Assembly: GCF_004363955.1 (NCBI RefSeq) | Contig: NZ_SNZR01000013.1 | Coordinates: 1 to 64,000, forward strand | Reading direction: 5' to 3' | Source of the DNA: Enterovirga rhinocerotis | GTDB lineage: Bacteria > Pseudomonadota > Alphaproteobacteria > Rhizobiales > Beijerinckiaceae | DNA: 64,000 nucleotides | In this document: in pieces, positions 31,888-41,073 of the stretch | Layout: the number at the start of each line of letters is the position of its first letter | Position numbering within the stretch: position 1 is the first letter of the stretch | Translations under genes and position numbers: made by a program | The notes under the pieces: model-generated | Seen by the model: only the letters and a program-made list of their open reading frames with translations | Told to the model about the DNA's origin: nothing | Databases searched by the model: none

Positions 31888-31993
31888 GCGTCCTGGTCCG
31901 GCCCCGATTCCTCGGAGCCTATAGCATGGCGCAACCGTCCCGGCGCCGTCTGCCGGGGACCTACAGAGGATTCTCGGCGCCGAGAGGCGTGGA

Positions 31994-32359
31994 TCACGCC
32001 TGCTTGGCGATGATCCGGTCCTTGATCTGGTCGTACACGTTCTGAGGAACGATCTTCTTGCGGACGAGGTCGTCCTTCCCCCGGTAGGGCCGGTTCTTGA
32101 TGATGGCCTCGGAGCGGACGGCACCGATGCCCGGAAGCGCCTCGAGCTCTTCCTTGGTCGCCGAATTGAGGTCGAGCAGCTTGGTCGCGGCCGGCGTGGC
32201 AGCGGGAGCTGGCGCCGGCTTCGCGGCCGGTGCGGTCGCGGGCGCAGCGGGGGCCGGTTTCGCGGGGCTCGTGGCGGGGGCCGCCTGCTGCGCCTGTGCC
32301 GCGATCGGCAACACGAGTGCGGAGAGTAGGGCGGCAGCGAGAAGACGTGACCGAAGCAT
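31994..32359 (-). CDS. Exported helix-hairpin-helix protein (ComEA-like)
   Basis: The 121-aa protein has a signal peptide (MLRSRLLAAALLSALVLPIA, cleavage after AQA), a long Ala/Pro/Lys-rich linker, and a C-terminal HhH domain of about 60 residues: LLDLNSATKEELEALPGIGA, then IIKNRPYRGKDDLVRK. ComEA proteins bind DNA in the periplasm during uptake; short orphan members like this one are common in Rhizobiales with no proven role. Confidence 0.88.
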   Translation of the reverse strand: MLRSRLLAAALLSALVLPIAAQAQQAAPATSPAKPAPAAPATAPAAKPAPAPAATPAATKLLDLNSATKEELEALPGIGAVRSEAIIKNRPYRGKDDLVRKKIVPQNVYDQIKDRIIAKQA

Positions 32360-32412
32360 GAGGTTCACTCCAGCGATCCCAAAGCCTCGGGGGAGGAGGC
32401 CGGGGGCGATCA

Positions 32413-34263
32413 TCACACGCGTAACCTGAACCGCTGCCGACGATCCTCGCCGCCTTCCAGACCCGGATCGTCCGGCGGATGGCGCACGGGGAAGACGACC
32501 GGCTCCGGCTCCGCGGCCGGCCGGGTCCGGACCGGTCCGGACCCGTTCGGGGTATCCGGCTTCGCCGTCTCGGTGGCCTTGGCGGGCGGTGCGATCTCGG
32601 CCGGGGCCTTGGCGTCCTTACCGTCCTTGGGCTCCGCGGATTTGCCGGGAGCCGGGGGCTCGGGCTTGATGGGCTCGGCGGCCTTCGGAGGTTCGGCAGC
32701 CGGACCCGCCTTCGATGTCGGCACCGGCGGCTTCGCGGCGGGCGGCGGAACAGGGGCCGGGACAGGGGCCGGGACAGGGGTTGCGGCGGCGGCCGGGGTC
32801 GAAACCGGTGCCGGAACGGCCGGCGGAACGGGTTCGGGCGCGGGCGGTGCCTTCGGAGCGGGATCCGCCGCGACCGGAGCGGGCGGCGCGATGGTGCGTC
32901 CGATGAAAGGCGGCAGCTCGGCTTCCGGTTCCTCGGGCTCGAAGAAGGCGGCCTCGTTCCCCTCGGCAGGCGCGCCGAGCGCTTCCGGCGGCGTCTCCCA
33001 GACGAAGGCGTCGAGGCGACCCGTGACCGGCGAGACCGGCATCCAGCGATCCGAGACGTAGCCGTCGGCGATCCAGGCCTTGTCCCGCGGGGCGCGGGCG
33101 GCACGGGCGAGCCATTCGCGGGCGGCGCCCGCCTGCCCGCTCCGGCCTTCGATCTCGGCCATCGTCATGCAGAGGCGGACCGTCGGCCGCTCGGAGCCGC
33201 CGAGCAGGGGCGCCAGCGCCTCGCGCGCCTTCGGGAAATCGCGCGCCTCGATCGCGGCGCGCGCGACCGCGAACCGGGCCTCGTCCGACCAGCTCGACAG
33301 CTTCGCCAGCGTCTCCGCGCGACGCATCCGGTCGAGGGCCGAATCGCCCGGGCGCAGGTTGAGATAGGCGCCGGCGAGATCGGGATGCGGTTCGGCGCTC
33401 CAGGCGGCTTCGATGATCTTGGCGGCGCGCTTCAGGTCGCCCTTGCCGGAGAGCAGCCGTCCGGCCAGCGTCGCCGCCGGCACGAGGTCGGGAGCGAGTT
33501 TCGCGGCCTGTTCGGCGGTGGCGAGAGCGCCGTTCGGATCGCTCGCCTCGCGCTGCATCGCATCGGCCGTGAGCAGCACGGCGCGCTGGCGCCGCGAGGT
33601 GGCGCGGTCGACGAGGCCGAGCGAGGAGCGGCGCTCGATCATGCGCACGGCACCGGTCCAGTCGCCCTCGGCGGATTTGGCTTCGAGCACCGCGTCGCTG
33701 GCCCAGCCGACCGACGGCGCGATCCTGGCCGCTTCCTCGGCGTGCTCGGCCGCCGACGCCGCGTCCCCGCGGCGCCGCGCTTCGAGATAGAGGCCGCGCA
33801 GACCGAGGACGCGCGTCTCGGGCGTGCCGGCCATCTCGCGGAAGGTCGCCTCGGCCCGGTCGCGGTCACCGGAGGCCTGAGCGGCCTGCGCCTTGAGCAG
33901 AAGGGCCAGGGGCTGGTGCCCGAGCAGCCGCTCGGCCTCGCCCGCATAGCGCCGCGCCGCGACCACGTCGCCCGCTCCCACCGCCACGATGCCGCGCGAG
34001 AGGGCCGTGTAGCCCCGCTTCTCCTTCCGGCCGCGCGCATGGCGCCGCAGCGTGAAGGGAAGCCGGATCACGCCGCGGATCAGCGCGAGGACGAAGGCGA
34101 TGAGAAGGGCCGCGGCCACCAGGCCCGTGACGCCGACCGCGAGGGAGACCGAGTACTCGGTCCCGCGCCACGTCATCGAGAGGGTCTCGGGATTGCTGGC
34201 CAGCCAGACCGCGCCCCAGGCCGCAAGGCCGACGAGGGCGAGATAGAGAAGGACGCGCCACAT
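32413..34263 (-). CDS. hemY: HemY-family membrane protein with TPR-like repeats
   Basis: The 616-aa protein begins MWRVLLYLALVGLAAWGAVW followed by SMTWRGTEYSVSLAVGVTGL and a second membrane segment: the two-TM HemY N-domain. The cytoplasmic/periplasmic part is built of helical TPR-like repeats (residues ~110-400). After residue ~430 comes a long Pro/Ala-rich tail with repeats of PAPVPAPV, which is unusual in length. HemY sits in haem gene clusters but its biochemical role is uncertain. It is the last gene of the hemC-hemD-hemY run. Confidence 0.9.
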   Translation of the reverse strand: MWRVLLYLALVGLAAWGAVWLASNPETLSMTWRGTEYSVSLAVGVTGLVAAALLIAFVLALIRGVIRLPFTLRRHARGRKEKRGYTALSRGIVAVGAGDVVAARRYAGEAERLLGHQPLALLLKAQAAQASGDRDRAEATFREMAGTPETRVLGLRGLYLEARRRGDAASAAEHAEEAARIAPSVGWASDAVLEAKSAEGDWTGAVRMIERRSSLGLVDRATSRRQRAVLLTADAMQREASDPNGALATAEQAAKLAPDLVPAATLAGRLLSGKGDLKRAAKIIEAAWSAEPHPDLAGAYLNLRPGDSALDRMRRAETLAKLSSWSDEARFAVARAAIEARDFPKAREALAPLLGGSERPTVRLCMTMAEIEGRSGQAGAAREWLARAARAPRDKAWIADGYVSDRWMPVSPVTGRLDAFVWETPPEALGAPAEGNEAAFFEPEEPEAELPPFIGRTIAPPAPVAADPAPKAPPAPEPVPPAVPAPVSTPAAAATPVPAPVPAPVPPPAAKPPVPTSKAGPAAEPPKAAEPIKPEPPAPGKSAEPKDGKDAKAPAEIAPPAKATETAKPDTPNGSGPVRTRPAAEPEPVVFPVRHPPDDPGLEGGEDRRQRFRLRV

Positions 34264-34277
34264 GGTTCGATAGGCTC

Positions 34278-34727
34278 CTAGCGCGTGTGACCGCGCATGC
34301 GGCCGGTTGCGGACGAAAGCCGAAGGTTGCCCCGGCTCAAGGCGACGAGAAACGCGATCAGGTAGGCAAAGGCAACCATGCTCGCGGCGCCCGATGCGAG
34401 GGATCCGGAGAAGCTGCCTCCTCGCCACGCAAGCGTCATGGTCTCAATCGGCATGGAACGAGCGAGCCCAGCGTAGACGGCCGCGACGATGACGGCGGCA
34501 AAGGGAAGCGAAACGATGAGAGGTGGCATGTCGCCGCCGCTGATCGCGATGATGATGCCCGGAAAGAAGAGAAACAGCGTCAGAAATCCGACGACGGGAC
34601 CGGTCAGGGCCACCGAATACTCCATCCCGCTCCAGGTCGCGGAGACCGCGCTGGACGGGCCGCCCAGCATCAGCGCGCAAAACGCCGCCATCCACGTGGC
34701 GGCGAGACAGAGAAGACCCCGCGCCAT
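34278..34727 (-). CDS. Small membrane protein resembling duplicated HemY N-termini
   Basis: The 149-aa protein has four hydrophobic segments. Two of its stretches mirror the HemY N-terminus: ATWSGMEYSVALTGPVVGFL near residue 30 and MTLAWRGGSFSGSLASGAAS near residue 97, followed by AYLIAFLVALSRGNLRL as in HemY's IAFVLALIRGVIRL. It therefore looks like two copies of the HemY two-TM module without the TPR part. It lies between hemY and the hemD fusion on the same strand. No named family is recognised. Confidence 0.75.
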   Translation of the reverse strand: MARGLLCLAATWMAAFCALMLGGPSSAVSATWSGMEYSVALTGPVVGFLTLFLFFPGIIIAISGGDMPPLIVSLPFAAVIVAAVYAGLARSMPIETMTLAWRGGSFSGSLASGAASMVAFAYLIAFLVALSRGNLRLSSATGRMRGHTR

Positions 34728-34740
34728 CCCGGGCCGGCTC

Positions 34741-37548
34741 CTAGCGCGTGGCCGCGTCGAGCGCGGCGAGCGATTGTGCGCCGATCCGGCGGGCGGCGTC
34801 TTCCGCCGCCGCGCGGCCGCCGAGGCGTTCGCCGAAGGTGGCCGAGACGCGGCGCTTGTCCTCGGGAAGCTTGTCCCAGGCGGCCTTGGCCTCGCCGACC
34901 GCGCCGCGCGCGAGGGAGCTCTCGATCCGGGCGATCAGGCCCGGCACGTCGCTGCCGCTGCCGTCGCCGATGGCCCGGACGGTCACGACCTTGCCGACGA
35001 GGCGCTTACCCTTGTCGAGCCAGCTCTCGTCCGGCTGGGCCGGCACGGCCGTCATGGCGTCGGCGAGGGGCTTGAACTCCGCGGCGAGCGTCGATGCGCT
35101 CGGCGCCGCCGCCTCGGCATAGGGCTGGAGCGGCGCGAGCAGGGCAGGCTCCGTCCCGAGCTTCGTCAGGGCCGCGATGGCGGGCTTCAGCGGTGCGCCG
35201 GAGCGCATCGCATCGTCCAGCCGGCCGGCGACGACGACGCGGAGCCCGGCCTGGATCGCGGCCGGGGAGAGCTTGGCGAGATCGGCCGAGACCCGTCCGA
35301 GGCCATCGGTCAGCGTCGTCAGCCGCTTCTCGGCATCGGCGCTGCGTGTATCGAGCGTCGCGGTCCCCGTCCTCAGGGTCCCGACATCGGTCTGGAGGCT
35401 GCGGACATGGGTGTTCAGCGCCTCGATCGCCTTCGAGCCCGCGGCGAGGCCTTCCGTCGTCTTGCCAGCGAGCGTTTCGAGCGTCTGGCCGATGCTGGTG
35501 GTGATCGGGCCGAAGCGTGCGGCGGCGGCTGTCGCCTCGTCGGCCTTCTTCGCGGCTTCGGCGACGCCGGCGGCGGTCTCGTCGAGGCGCTTCGCGGTCT
35601 CGTCGACGCGGCCGGTCAGGGCCTGGATCGAGGCACGGGCCTCCTGATCGGGGCCGGCGACGGCGGTCGTCCCGGCCGGGCGGCCGAGGGCTTCCGCCGC
35701 CTGTTTCCCGGCCGTCTCGGCGGCGGCACGGGCGGCCTTGGCATCGTTGCCCGCCTGCCGCAGGCCGGATTCGAGCGCGGCGATGCGCGGCTCGATCGTG
35801 CCCGGCTCCGCGATGCGGCGCTCAAGGGCCGCCAGGCGCTCGTCGGCGCCGGTATTGGGCAGGAACTGGAGGGCGCCCGCGGTCAGCAGCGCGCCGAGAA
35901 GGCCGCCGCCGAGGCCCGCCGCGAAGACGGCGCCCGATCCGCCGCGGCGAGGCTCGGCCGCAGCGGGAGGAGGCGTGCGATCCTTGTCCGTGGCGGGCGT
36001 CTGGGGCGCGGCGGTGCCGCTCGCGGGCGTCGCGGAAGAAGGCTTCGTTGTGCTCGTGGCGGCCGCGCTCGCCGGAGAGGACGGGCCCTTGGCCGAGGAG
36101 GCCGCATCCGCGGGCTTCGACGATCCGGTCGCGGGCGCCTCGGCGGGCTTGGTTCCGAGGCCGGGCGTTGCGGTGGAGGAGGCCGCGGAGGACGTCGACG
36201 GGCCCGTCGCGCCGGGCTTGCCGGATGCCGGCACCGACGAGGAGGAGGCCGCAGCCGTCGATGCCGACGGGGCAGCGGTCGAGGAGAATGGCGCGCCGGA
36301 TTTGGGCGTATCGGCCTTGGCGGACGCCGAGGAGGAGGCGGCAGCCGCGCTCGCGCCCTTGTCGTCCGGCTTCGCGCTGGTCGTGGGGCCGCCCGCAGAA
36401 GGCTTGCCGTCCGACGGCGTCGCGCCGGCCGGTTTGGGGGGAGACGCCGGGCTCGCCACGTTCTTGGCTTCGGGCGGCTTGGCCTCGCCGGGTTTGGGCT
36501 CGCCGGGCTTGGCCTCACCGCTGCCGGCTTCCTTGCCCGTCTGAGCGCCCGCGGTCGCGGGGGGCTGCGTCTTGGACGTGTCGGGCTTGCCGGAGGCGTC
36601 CGTGCCGCCGGCTGCGGTCGTCGACCCGCCCTTGCCGGGCGCGTCCTTCGCGGACGCGTCCTTGGCCGCAACCTCTTCGGCCTTCAGGTCGATGGTAGGC
36701 GGCGTCCGCCGCAGGGGATCCCGTCGCGTATCGCTCATCGAGGGGCCGTCGTCCTTGGCTGGCTGAGAAGTGCCGGTGGGCGGATTCGTTCCCTGTCTAA
36801 CACTCGATTTGAGGCGGGCGCGAGCCCGCGCGTCAATCGGCCCGAGATGGGCGCGTTCGATCAGGTCGAGCAGGGCGGCCTCGTCCGGCCGTCTCGCCAC
36901 CGCGATGCGGATGGGTCCGAGGCCGTCGAGCGCCGCGGCGACGGCGCGGGACAGACACAGATGGACCGGCTTCAGCAGCGCGGCGGCCAGGCCCGCCTCC
37001 GCCGCAAGCCTCACCAGCGTCTCGGCGCTGCGGGGGGAATAGTGGAGGATCGTGTCGAGGCTTCCCTCGGCGAGGGCCGTGCGGGCGACGTCCGGCAGCA
37101 CCGCCACGGTGCGCGTCTCGTAGACCTCCCACACCGACAGGTCGAAGCCCGCGCGCCGCAGAGACGCCTCGGGCTCGTCGCGGCGCGGGATCCCCGCGAC
37201 GCGAAGCAGGGCGGCGCCGCGCGGAAAAGCCTTGCCGACGGCGCGCGCGAGCGTCTTGCCGTCCTGAGCGGCCACCACGCGCGCGAACCCGGCTTCCAGC
37301 AGGGCCTCAGCCGTCGCCGGGCCGACCGCGTGGATCGGGACGTCGCGGAAGCGACCGAGATGGGTCGCGAGCGCCGGTACGGCATTGGCGCTCGTCACGA
37401 GGATGGCGGCCGGTATCGCAACGTGCGGCGGATGGCCCGTCGGCACGATCGCGAGCAGCGGCGCGAGGACCGCCTCGTGACCGCGCCCGACGAGCGCGCG
37501 GGCCGTCGCCTCGGCCTGGTCCGGTGGGCGTCCGACGAGAACCCGCAT
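34741..37548 (-). CDS. hemD: Uroporphyrinogen-III synthase fused in frame to a mitofilin-like membrane protein
   Basis: Residues 1-~240 form HemD: MRVLVGRPPDQAEATARALV, AILVTSANAVPALATHLGRF, and TILHYSPRSAETLVRLAAEA. HemD cyclises hydroxymethylbilane to uroporphyrinogen III. Without a stop codon the frame continues through a basic linker into a protein of the COG4223/mitofilin-like type: a disordered Ala/Pro/Lys/Ser-rich segment (~270-560), one membrane segment (GAVFAAGLGGGLLGALLTAG), and a long coiled-coil/periplasmic domain to residue 935. Usually these are two genes; an internal ATG at 36738 (MSDTRRD) could start the second part separately. The start lies 1 bp after the hemC stop. Fusion versus separate translation needs checking. 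Confidence 0.8.
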   Translation of the reverse strand: MRVLVGRPPDQAEATARALVGRGHEAVLAPLLAIVPTGHPPHVAIPAAILVTSANAVPALATHLGRFRDVPIHAVGPATAEALLEAGFARVVAAQDGKTLARAVGKAFPRGAALLRVAGIPRRDEPEASLRRAGFDLSVWEVYETRTVAVLPDVARTALAEGSLDTILHYSPRSAETLVRLAAEAGLAAALLKPVHLCLSRAVAAALDGLGPIRIAVARRPDEAALLDLIERAHLGPIDARARARLKSSVRQGTNPPTGTSQPAKDDGPSMSDTRRDPLRRTPPTIDLKAEEVAAKDASAKDAPGKGGSTTAAGGTDASGKPDTSKTQPPATAGAQTGKEAGSGEAKPGEPKPGEAKPPEAKNVASPASPPKPAGATPSDGKPSAGGPTTSAKPDDKGASAAAASSSASAKADTPKSGAPFSSTAAPSASTAAASSSSVPASGKPGATGPSTSSAASSTATPGLGTKPAEAPATGSSKPADAASSAKGPSSPASAAATSTTKPSSATPASGTAAPQTPATDKDRTPPPAAAEPRRGGSGAVFAAGLGGGLLGALLTAGALQFLPNTGADERLAALERRIAEPGTIEPRIAALESGLRQAGNDAKAARAAAETAGKQAAEALGRPAGTTAVAGPDQEARASIQALTGRVDETAKRLDETAAGVAEAAKKADEATAAAARFGPITTSIGQTLETLAGKTTEGLAAGSKAIEALNTHVRSLQTDVGTLRTGTATLDTRSADAEKRLTTLTDGLGRVSADLAKLSPAAIQAGLRVVVAGRLDDAMRSGAPLKPAIAALTKLGTEPALLAPLQPYAEAAAPSASTLAAEFKPLADAMTAVPAQPDESWLDKGKRLVGKVVTVRAIGDGSGSDVPGLIARIESSLARGAVGEAKAAWDKLPEDKRRVSATFGERLGGRAAAEDAARRIGAQSLAALDAATR

Positions 37549-37549
37549 C

Positions 37550-38476
37550 TCAGCCCGCGACCCACCCGGCCGGGAGCCGCGCGCGGAGGTCGCGTCCAGC
37601 CTCCCGCCCGATCGCCTCGGCATCGGCCGGATCACCTGCGCGTTCGACGGTTTCCGCCCGCTTGCCGTCCGGCGTGAGCACGATGCCCCGGAAGGCGAGG
37701 CTTCCCTTCTCCACGGTGGCATGGCCGCCGATGGGCGTCCGGCAGGAGCCGTCGAGGACGGCGAGGAAGGCGCGCTCGGCCGCAAGGGCGAAGCCGGTCG
37801 CGGCGTCGCAGAGGGGGGCGAGGGCGCGCGCGACCCGCTCGTCGCCGGTGCGGATGGTGATGGCGATCGCGCCCTGGCCGACTGCCGGCAGGAAGCTGTC
37901 TGTCGGCAGGATCGTCGTGGCGAGATGGGCGAGGCCGAGGCGCTTGAGGCCGGCAAGGGCGAGGAGCGTGGCGCCCATCTCGCCGCTCTCGAGGCGGCGC
38001 AGCCGCGTGCCGACATTCCCGCGCAGCAGCGTCACCCGGCAATCGGGGCGGGCCCGAAGCACCATCGCCTGGCGGCGGAGCGAGGCCGAGCCGACGACCG
38101 TCCCCGGCGGCAGGCCGTCGAGATCGGCCGCGAGCGGGGTCAGGAGCACGTCGCGCACGTCCTCGCGCGGCAGGTAACCGGCGATCGCGAGGCCGGGCGG
38201 CAATTCGGTCGGCAGATCCTTCGCCGAATGGACCGCGAGGTCGATCGTCCCGGCGAGGAGCGCCTCGTCCAGCTCCTTCGTGAAGAGGCCCTTGCCGCCG
38301 GCCTCCGAGAGAGCCCGGTTCTGGATCCGGTCGCCCGTCGAGGTCATGGGTGTGAGCGGCAATGCGTCCTCCGGCAGCCCCGATTCCGCGGCGAGCCGCG
38401 CCTGGACCTCCCGCGCCTGGGCCAGCGCGAGCGGGCTCGCGCGCGTGCCGATGACGAGAGGGGAGGGTTCGGACAT
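37550..38476 (-). CDS. hemC: Porphobilinogen deaminase (hydroxymethylbilane synthase)
   Basis: Polymerises four porphobilinogens. The 308-aa protein has LVIGTRASPLALAQAREVQA at the start, HSAKDLPTELPPGL, VVGSASLRRQA and LRGNVGTRLRRLESGE for substrate binding, and LDGSCRTPIGGHA with the Cys that carries the dipyrromethane cofactor. The ATG at 38476 (MSEPSPL) is used. It leads the hem cluster and is divergent from tsaD with about 100 bp between. Confidence 0.97.
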   Translation of the reverse strand: MSEPSPLVIGTRASPLALAQAREVQARLAAESGLPEDALPLTPMTSTGDRIQNRALSEAGGKGLFTKELDEALLAGTIDLAVHSAKDLPTELPPGLAIAGYLPREDVRDVLLTPLAADLDGLPPGTVVGSASLRRQAMVLRARPDCRVTLLRGNVGTRLRRLESGEMGATLLALAGLKRLGLAHLATTILPTDSFLPAVGQGAIAITIRTGDERVARALAPLCDAATGFALAAERAFLAVLDGSCRTPIGGHATVEKGSLAFRGIVLTPDGKRAETVERAGDPADAEAIGREAGRDLRARLPAGWVAG

Positions 38477-38577
38477 GACGGCTCCGGGCCGGATGCGAGG
38501 CCGGCCTTGCGCGGTGGGACCGGCCCCGTATAGGCGGAGAGTGCCCTTCCGTCGAAGGGGCTGCGGCGAAGAGATCG

Positions 38578-39630
38578 ATGCGCGTCCTCGGGATCGAGAC
38601 AACCTGCGACGAAACGGCGGCGGCGGTGGTCGCCAGCGGCGACGATGGCCGCGGCGTGATCCTGTCGAACGAGGTCTTCAGCCAGATCGCCGAACATGCG
38701 GGCTATGGCGGGGTCGTGCCCGAGATCGCGGCGCGTGCCCATGTCGAGGCGATCGACCGGTTGATCGCCCGGGCGTTGAGGGCGGCGGACGTCACGCTCG
38801 ACCAGGTCGACGGCATCGCGGCGGCGGCCGGGCCGGGCCTGATCGGCGGGCTCCTCGTCGGGCTGACCACCGCCAAGACGCTGGCCCTCGTCGCGCGAAA
38901 GCCGCTGATCGCGGTGAACCATCTCGAGGCGCACGCCCTGACCCCGCGGCTGACCGACGAGGTCGCCTTTCCCTATCTCCTCCTCCTTGCCTCGGGCGGC
39001 CACACGCAGCTCGTCGCGGTGCGCGGCGTCGGCGATCATATCCGCCTCGGCACGACGATCGACGACGCTTTGGGCGAAGCCTTCGACAAGGTGGCCAAGC
39101 TCTTGGGCCTGGCCTATCCGGGCGGTCCCGAGGTCGAGCGCGAGGCCCGGCGGGGCGATCCGGAGCGCTTTGCGCTGCCGCGTCCGATGATGGGGCGGCC
39201 GAAGCCCGATTTCTCGCTCTCCGGCCTCAAGACGGCGCTCCGCATCGAGGCCGAGAAGGTCGCACCGCTGACCGGGACCGACATCGCCGATCTGTGTGCA
39301 GGCTTCCAGGCGGCCGTGGTCGACGTGATCGAGGACCGGACCCGCGTCGCGCTGCGCGATTTCCGCGAGCGCGTCGGCCGGCCGACCGCGCTCGTCGCGG
39401 CCGGCGGGGTCGCGGCGAACGGTGCGATCCGCGATGCGCTGGCGCGGCTTGCAGGGGAGGCGGGTCTCCGCCTCGTCGCGCCGCCGCTGCCGCTCTGCGG
39501 CGACAACGGCGCCATCATCGCCTGGGCGGGGCTGGAACGCCTGCGCCTCGGCCTCACCGACGACATGACGGCCGCCGCCCGGCCGCGCTGGCCGCTCGCC
39601 GAACTCGAGGCGGCGCCGCCCGCGTCATGA
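38578..39630 (+). CDS. tsaD: tRNA N6-adenosine threonylcarbamoyltransferase
   Basis: Transfers threonylcarbamoyl to A37 of tRNAs reading ANN codons, with TsaB and TsaE. The 350-aa protein starts [18 protein letters not shown] and has the metal site HLEAH (His115, His119), [10 protein letters not shown], and [13 protein letters not shown] in the ASKHA fold. Its stop overlaps the gpsA start (ATGA). The arrangement tsaD-gpsA-EVE divergent from hemC is a conserved Rhizobiales layout. Confidence 0.97.
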   Translation: MRVLGIETTCDETAAAVVASGDDGRGVILSNEVFSQIAEHAGYGGVVPEIAARAHVEAIDRLIARALRAADVTLDQVDGIAAAAGPGLIGGLLVGLTTAKTLALVARKPLIAVNHLEAHALTPRLTDEVAFPYLLLLASGGHTQLVAVRGVGDHIRLGTTIDDALGEAFDKVAKLLGLAYPGGPEVEREARRGDPERFALPRPMMGRPKPDFSLSGLKTALRIEAEKVAPLTGTDIADLCAGFQAAVVDVIEDRTRVALRDFRERVGRPTALVAAGGVAANGAIRDALARLAGEAGLRLVAPPLPLCGDNGAIIAWAGLERLRLGLTDDMTAAARPRWPLAELEAAPPAS

Positions 39631-40610
39631 GACGGATCGCGGTGATCGGTGGGGGCGCCTTCGGCACGGCCCTCGCCAATGCGGCGGCGCTCGCCGGATG
39701 CGAGGTGGTGCTGTGGCTGCGCGATGCGGCAGCGGCCACGGAGATCGCAGCGACGCGCGTGAACCCGCGCCTGCCGGGCATTGCGCTGCGCCCGGCTGTG
39801 CATCCGACGGCCGATCCGGCGGCCCTCGCCGATGCCGAGGCGGCGCTCTTCGCCGTTCCGGCCCAGTCCCTCCGCGCGGCCCTCGAGGCGCCGGGCATCG
39901 CCCTCCGGCGGGGCTGCCCCATCGTGATCTGCGCCAAGGGGATCGAGCGGTCGACGGGCTCGTTCCTGAGCGACGTCGCTGCGTCGCTGCGGGCCGCCTC
40001 GCCCTGCGCGGTGCTCTCGGGCCCGTCTTTCGCGCAGGATATGGGGGCGGGGCTACCGACCGCGCTGACGCTCGCCTGCTCGGACGAGGCCCTGGCTGCC
40101 GAACTCGCCGCGGCCCTGTCGGGTCCGACGCTCCGCGTCTACCACGCGACGGACGTGCGGGGCGTCGAGATCGGCGGCGCGGCCAAGAACGTCCTCGCCA
40201 TCGCGGCCGGGATCGTCGCCGGCCGGAGCCTCGGCGAGAGCGCGCGGGCGGCCATCGTCGCGCGGGGCTTCGCGGAGCTCCGGCGCTTCGCCGATGCCCA
40301 TGGCGCCTCGCCCGCGACGCTGATGGGCCTTTCCGGGCTCGGCGACGTCGTGATGTCGTGCTCCTCGCCGCAGTCGCGCAACTTCGCCTTCGGGCTTCGC
40401 CTCGGCCAGGGCGCGACGCCGGAGGAAGCTGCGGAGGGAAAGCTCGCCGAAGGCGCCTTCACGGCCGAAGCCCTGCTCGGCCTCGCCCGGGCACGGGGCG
40501 TCGAGATGCCCATCGCCGAGGCGGTGGCGGACGTCCTTGCCGGCCGCCGCTCCGTTTCGGATACCGTCTCGGCGCTCATGGCGCGGCCGCTCAAATCCGA
40601 ACTCGCCTGA
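39627..40610 (+). CDS. gpsA: Glycerol-3-phosphate dehydrogenase [NAD(P)+]
   Basis: Reduces dihydroxyacetone phosphate for phospholipid synthesis. The 327-aa protein begins with the dinucleotide-binding motif [20 protein letters not shown], then [30 protein letters not shown], and the catalytic Lys in [37 protein letters not shown] is conserved for substrate binding. Translation is coupled to tsaD through a 4-bp overlap. Confidence 0.97.
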   Translation: MRRIAVIGGGAFGTALANAAALAGCEVVLWLRDAAAATEIAATRVNPRLPGIALRPAVHPTADPAALADAEAALFAVPAQSLRAALEAPGIALRRGCPIVICAKGIERSTGSFLSDVAASLRAASPCAVLSGPSFAQDMGAGLPTALTLACSDEALAAELAAALSGPTLRVYHATDVRGVEIGGAAKNVLAIAAGIVAGRSLGESARAAIVARGFAELRRFADAHGASPATLMGLSGLGDVVMSCSSPQSRNFAFGLRLGQGATPEEAAEGKLAEGAFTAEALLGLARARGVEMPIAEAVADVLAGRRSVSDTVSALMARPLKSELA

Positions 40611-40623
40611 ACGGGAGCCCTTC

Positions 40624-41040
40624 ATGGCACATTGGCTGTACAAGTCGGAGCCGTCCGCCTGGTCCTGGGACGAGCAGGTGGCGGCGGGTGCTAAGGGAAC
40701 CCCATGGACGGGGGTGCGCAATCATTCCGCCAAGCTGAACCTGATGGCGATGAAGATCGGCGAGCGCGGATTCTTCTATCATTCCAACGAGGGCAAGGCG
40801 ATCGTCGGCATCGTCGAGGTCATCAAGGAATACTACCCCGACCACACCGATGCCTCGGGCCGGTTCGGCATGGTCGACCTCAAGGCGGTCGAGCCGATGA
40901 AGCGGCCGGTGACGCTCGACGACGCGAAGAAGGAGCCGCGCCTCGCCACGATGATCCTCATCAACAATTCGCGCCTCTCGGTGCAGCCGGTCACCGACGA
41001 GGAATGGGCGGTGATCCGCGAAATGGGCGGGCTCGCCTGA
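40624..41040 (+). CDS. EVE-domain protein
   Basis: The 138-aa protein is a single EVE domain (PUA-like fold), starting MAHWLYKSEPSAWSWDEQ, with TPWTGVRNHSAKLNLMAMK and GERGFFYHSNEGKAIVGIVE. EVE domains recognise modified bases in DNA or RNA; the relatives in this genomic position are stand-alone and of unknown substrate. It follows gpsA by 13 bp, probably in the same operon with tsaD, which itself makes a tRNA modification. Confidence 0.93.
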   Translation: MAHWLYKSEPSAWSWDEQVAAGAKGTPWTGVRNHSAKLNLMAMKIGERGFFYHSNEGKAIVGIVEVIKEYYPDHTDASGRFGMVDLKAVEPMKRPVTLDDAKKEPRLATMILINNSRLSVQPVTDEEWAVIREMGGLA

Positions 41041-41064
41041 GGGCCGGACCGAAGCCCGGCCCTC
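41039..41064. terminator. Hairpin between convergent genes
   Basis: A 9-bp stem, GAGGGCCGG / CCGGCCCTC, with an 8-nt loop begins in the EVE stop codon and lies before the convergent binding-protein gene. There is no T-tract, so its action as a bidirectional terminator is inferred. Confidence 0.5.
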
Positions 41065-41073
41065 GGCGCCGCC

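Noticed and set aside
38344-39039. Minus-strand frame across the hemC-tsaD divergent region
   Set aside because: It runs antisense to tsaD and through the hemC start without conserved features.
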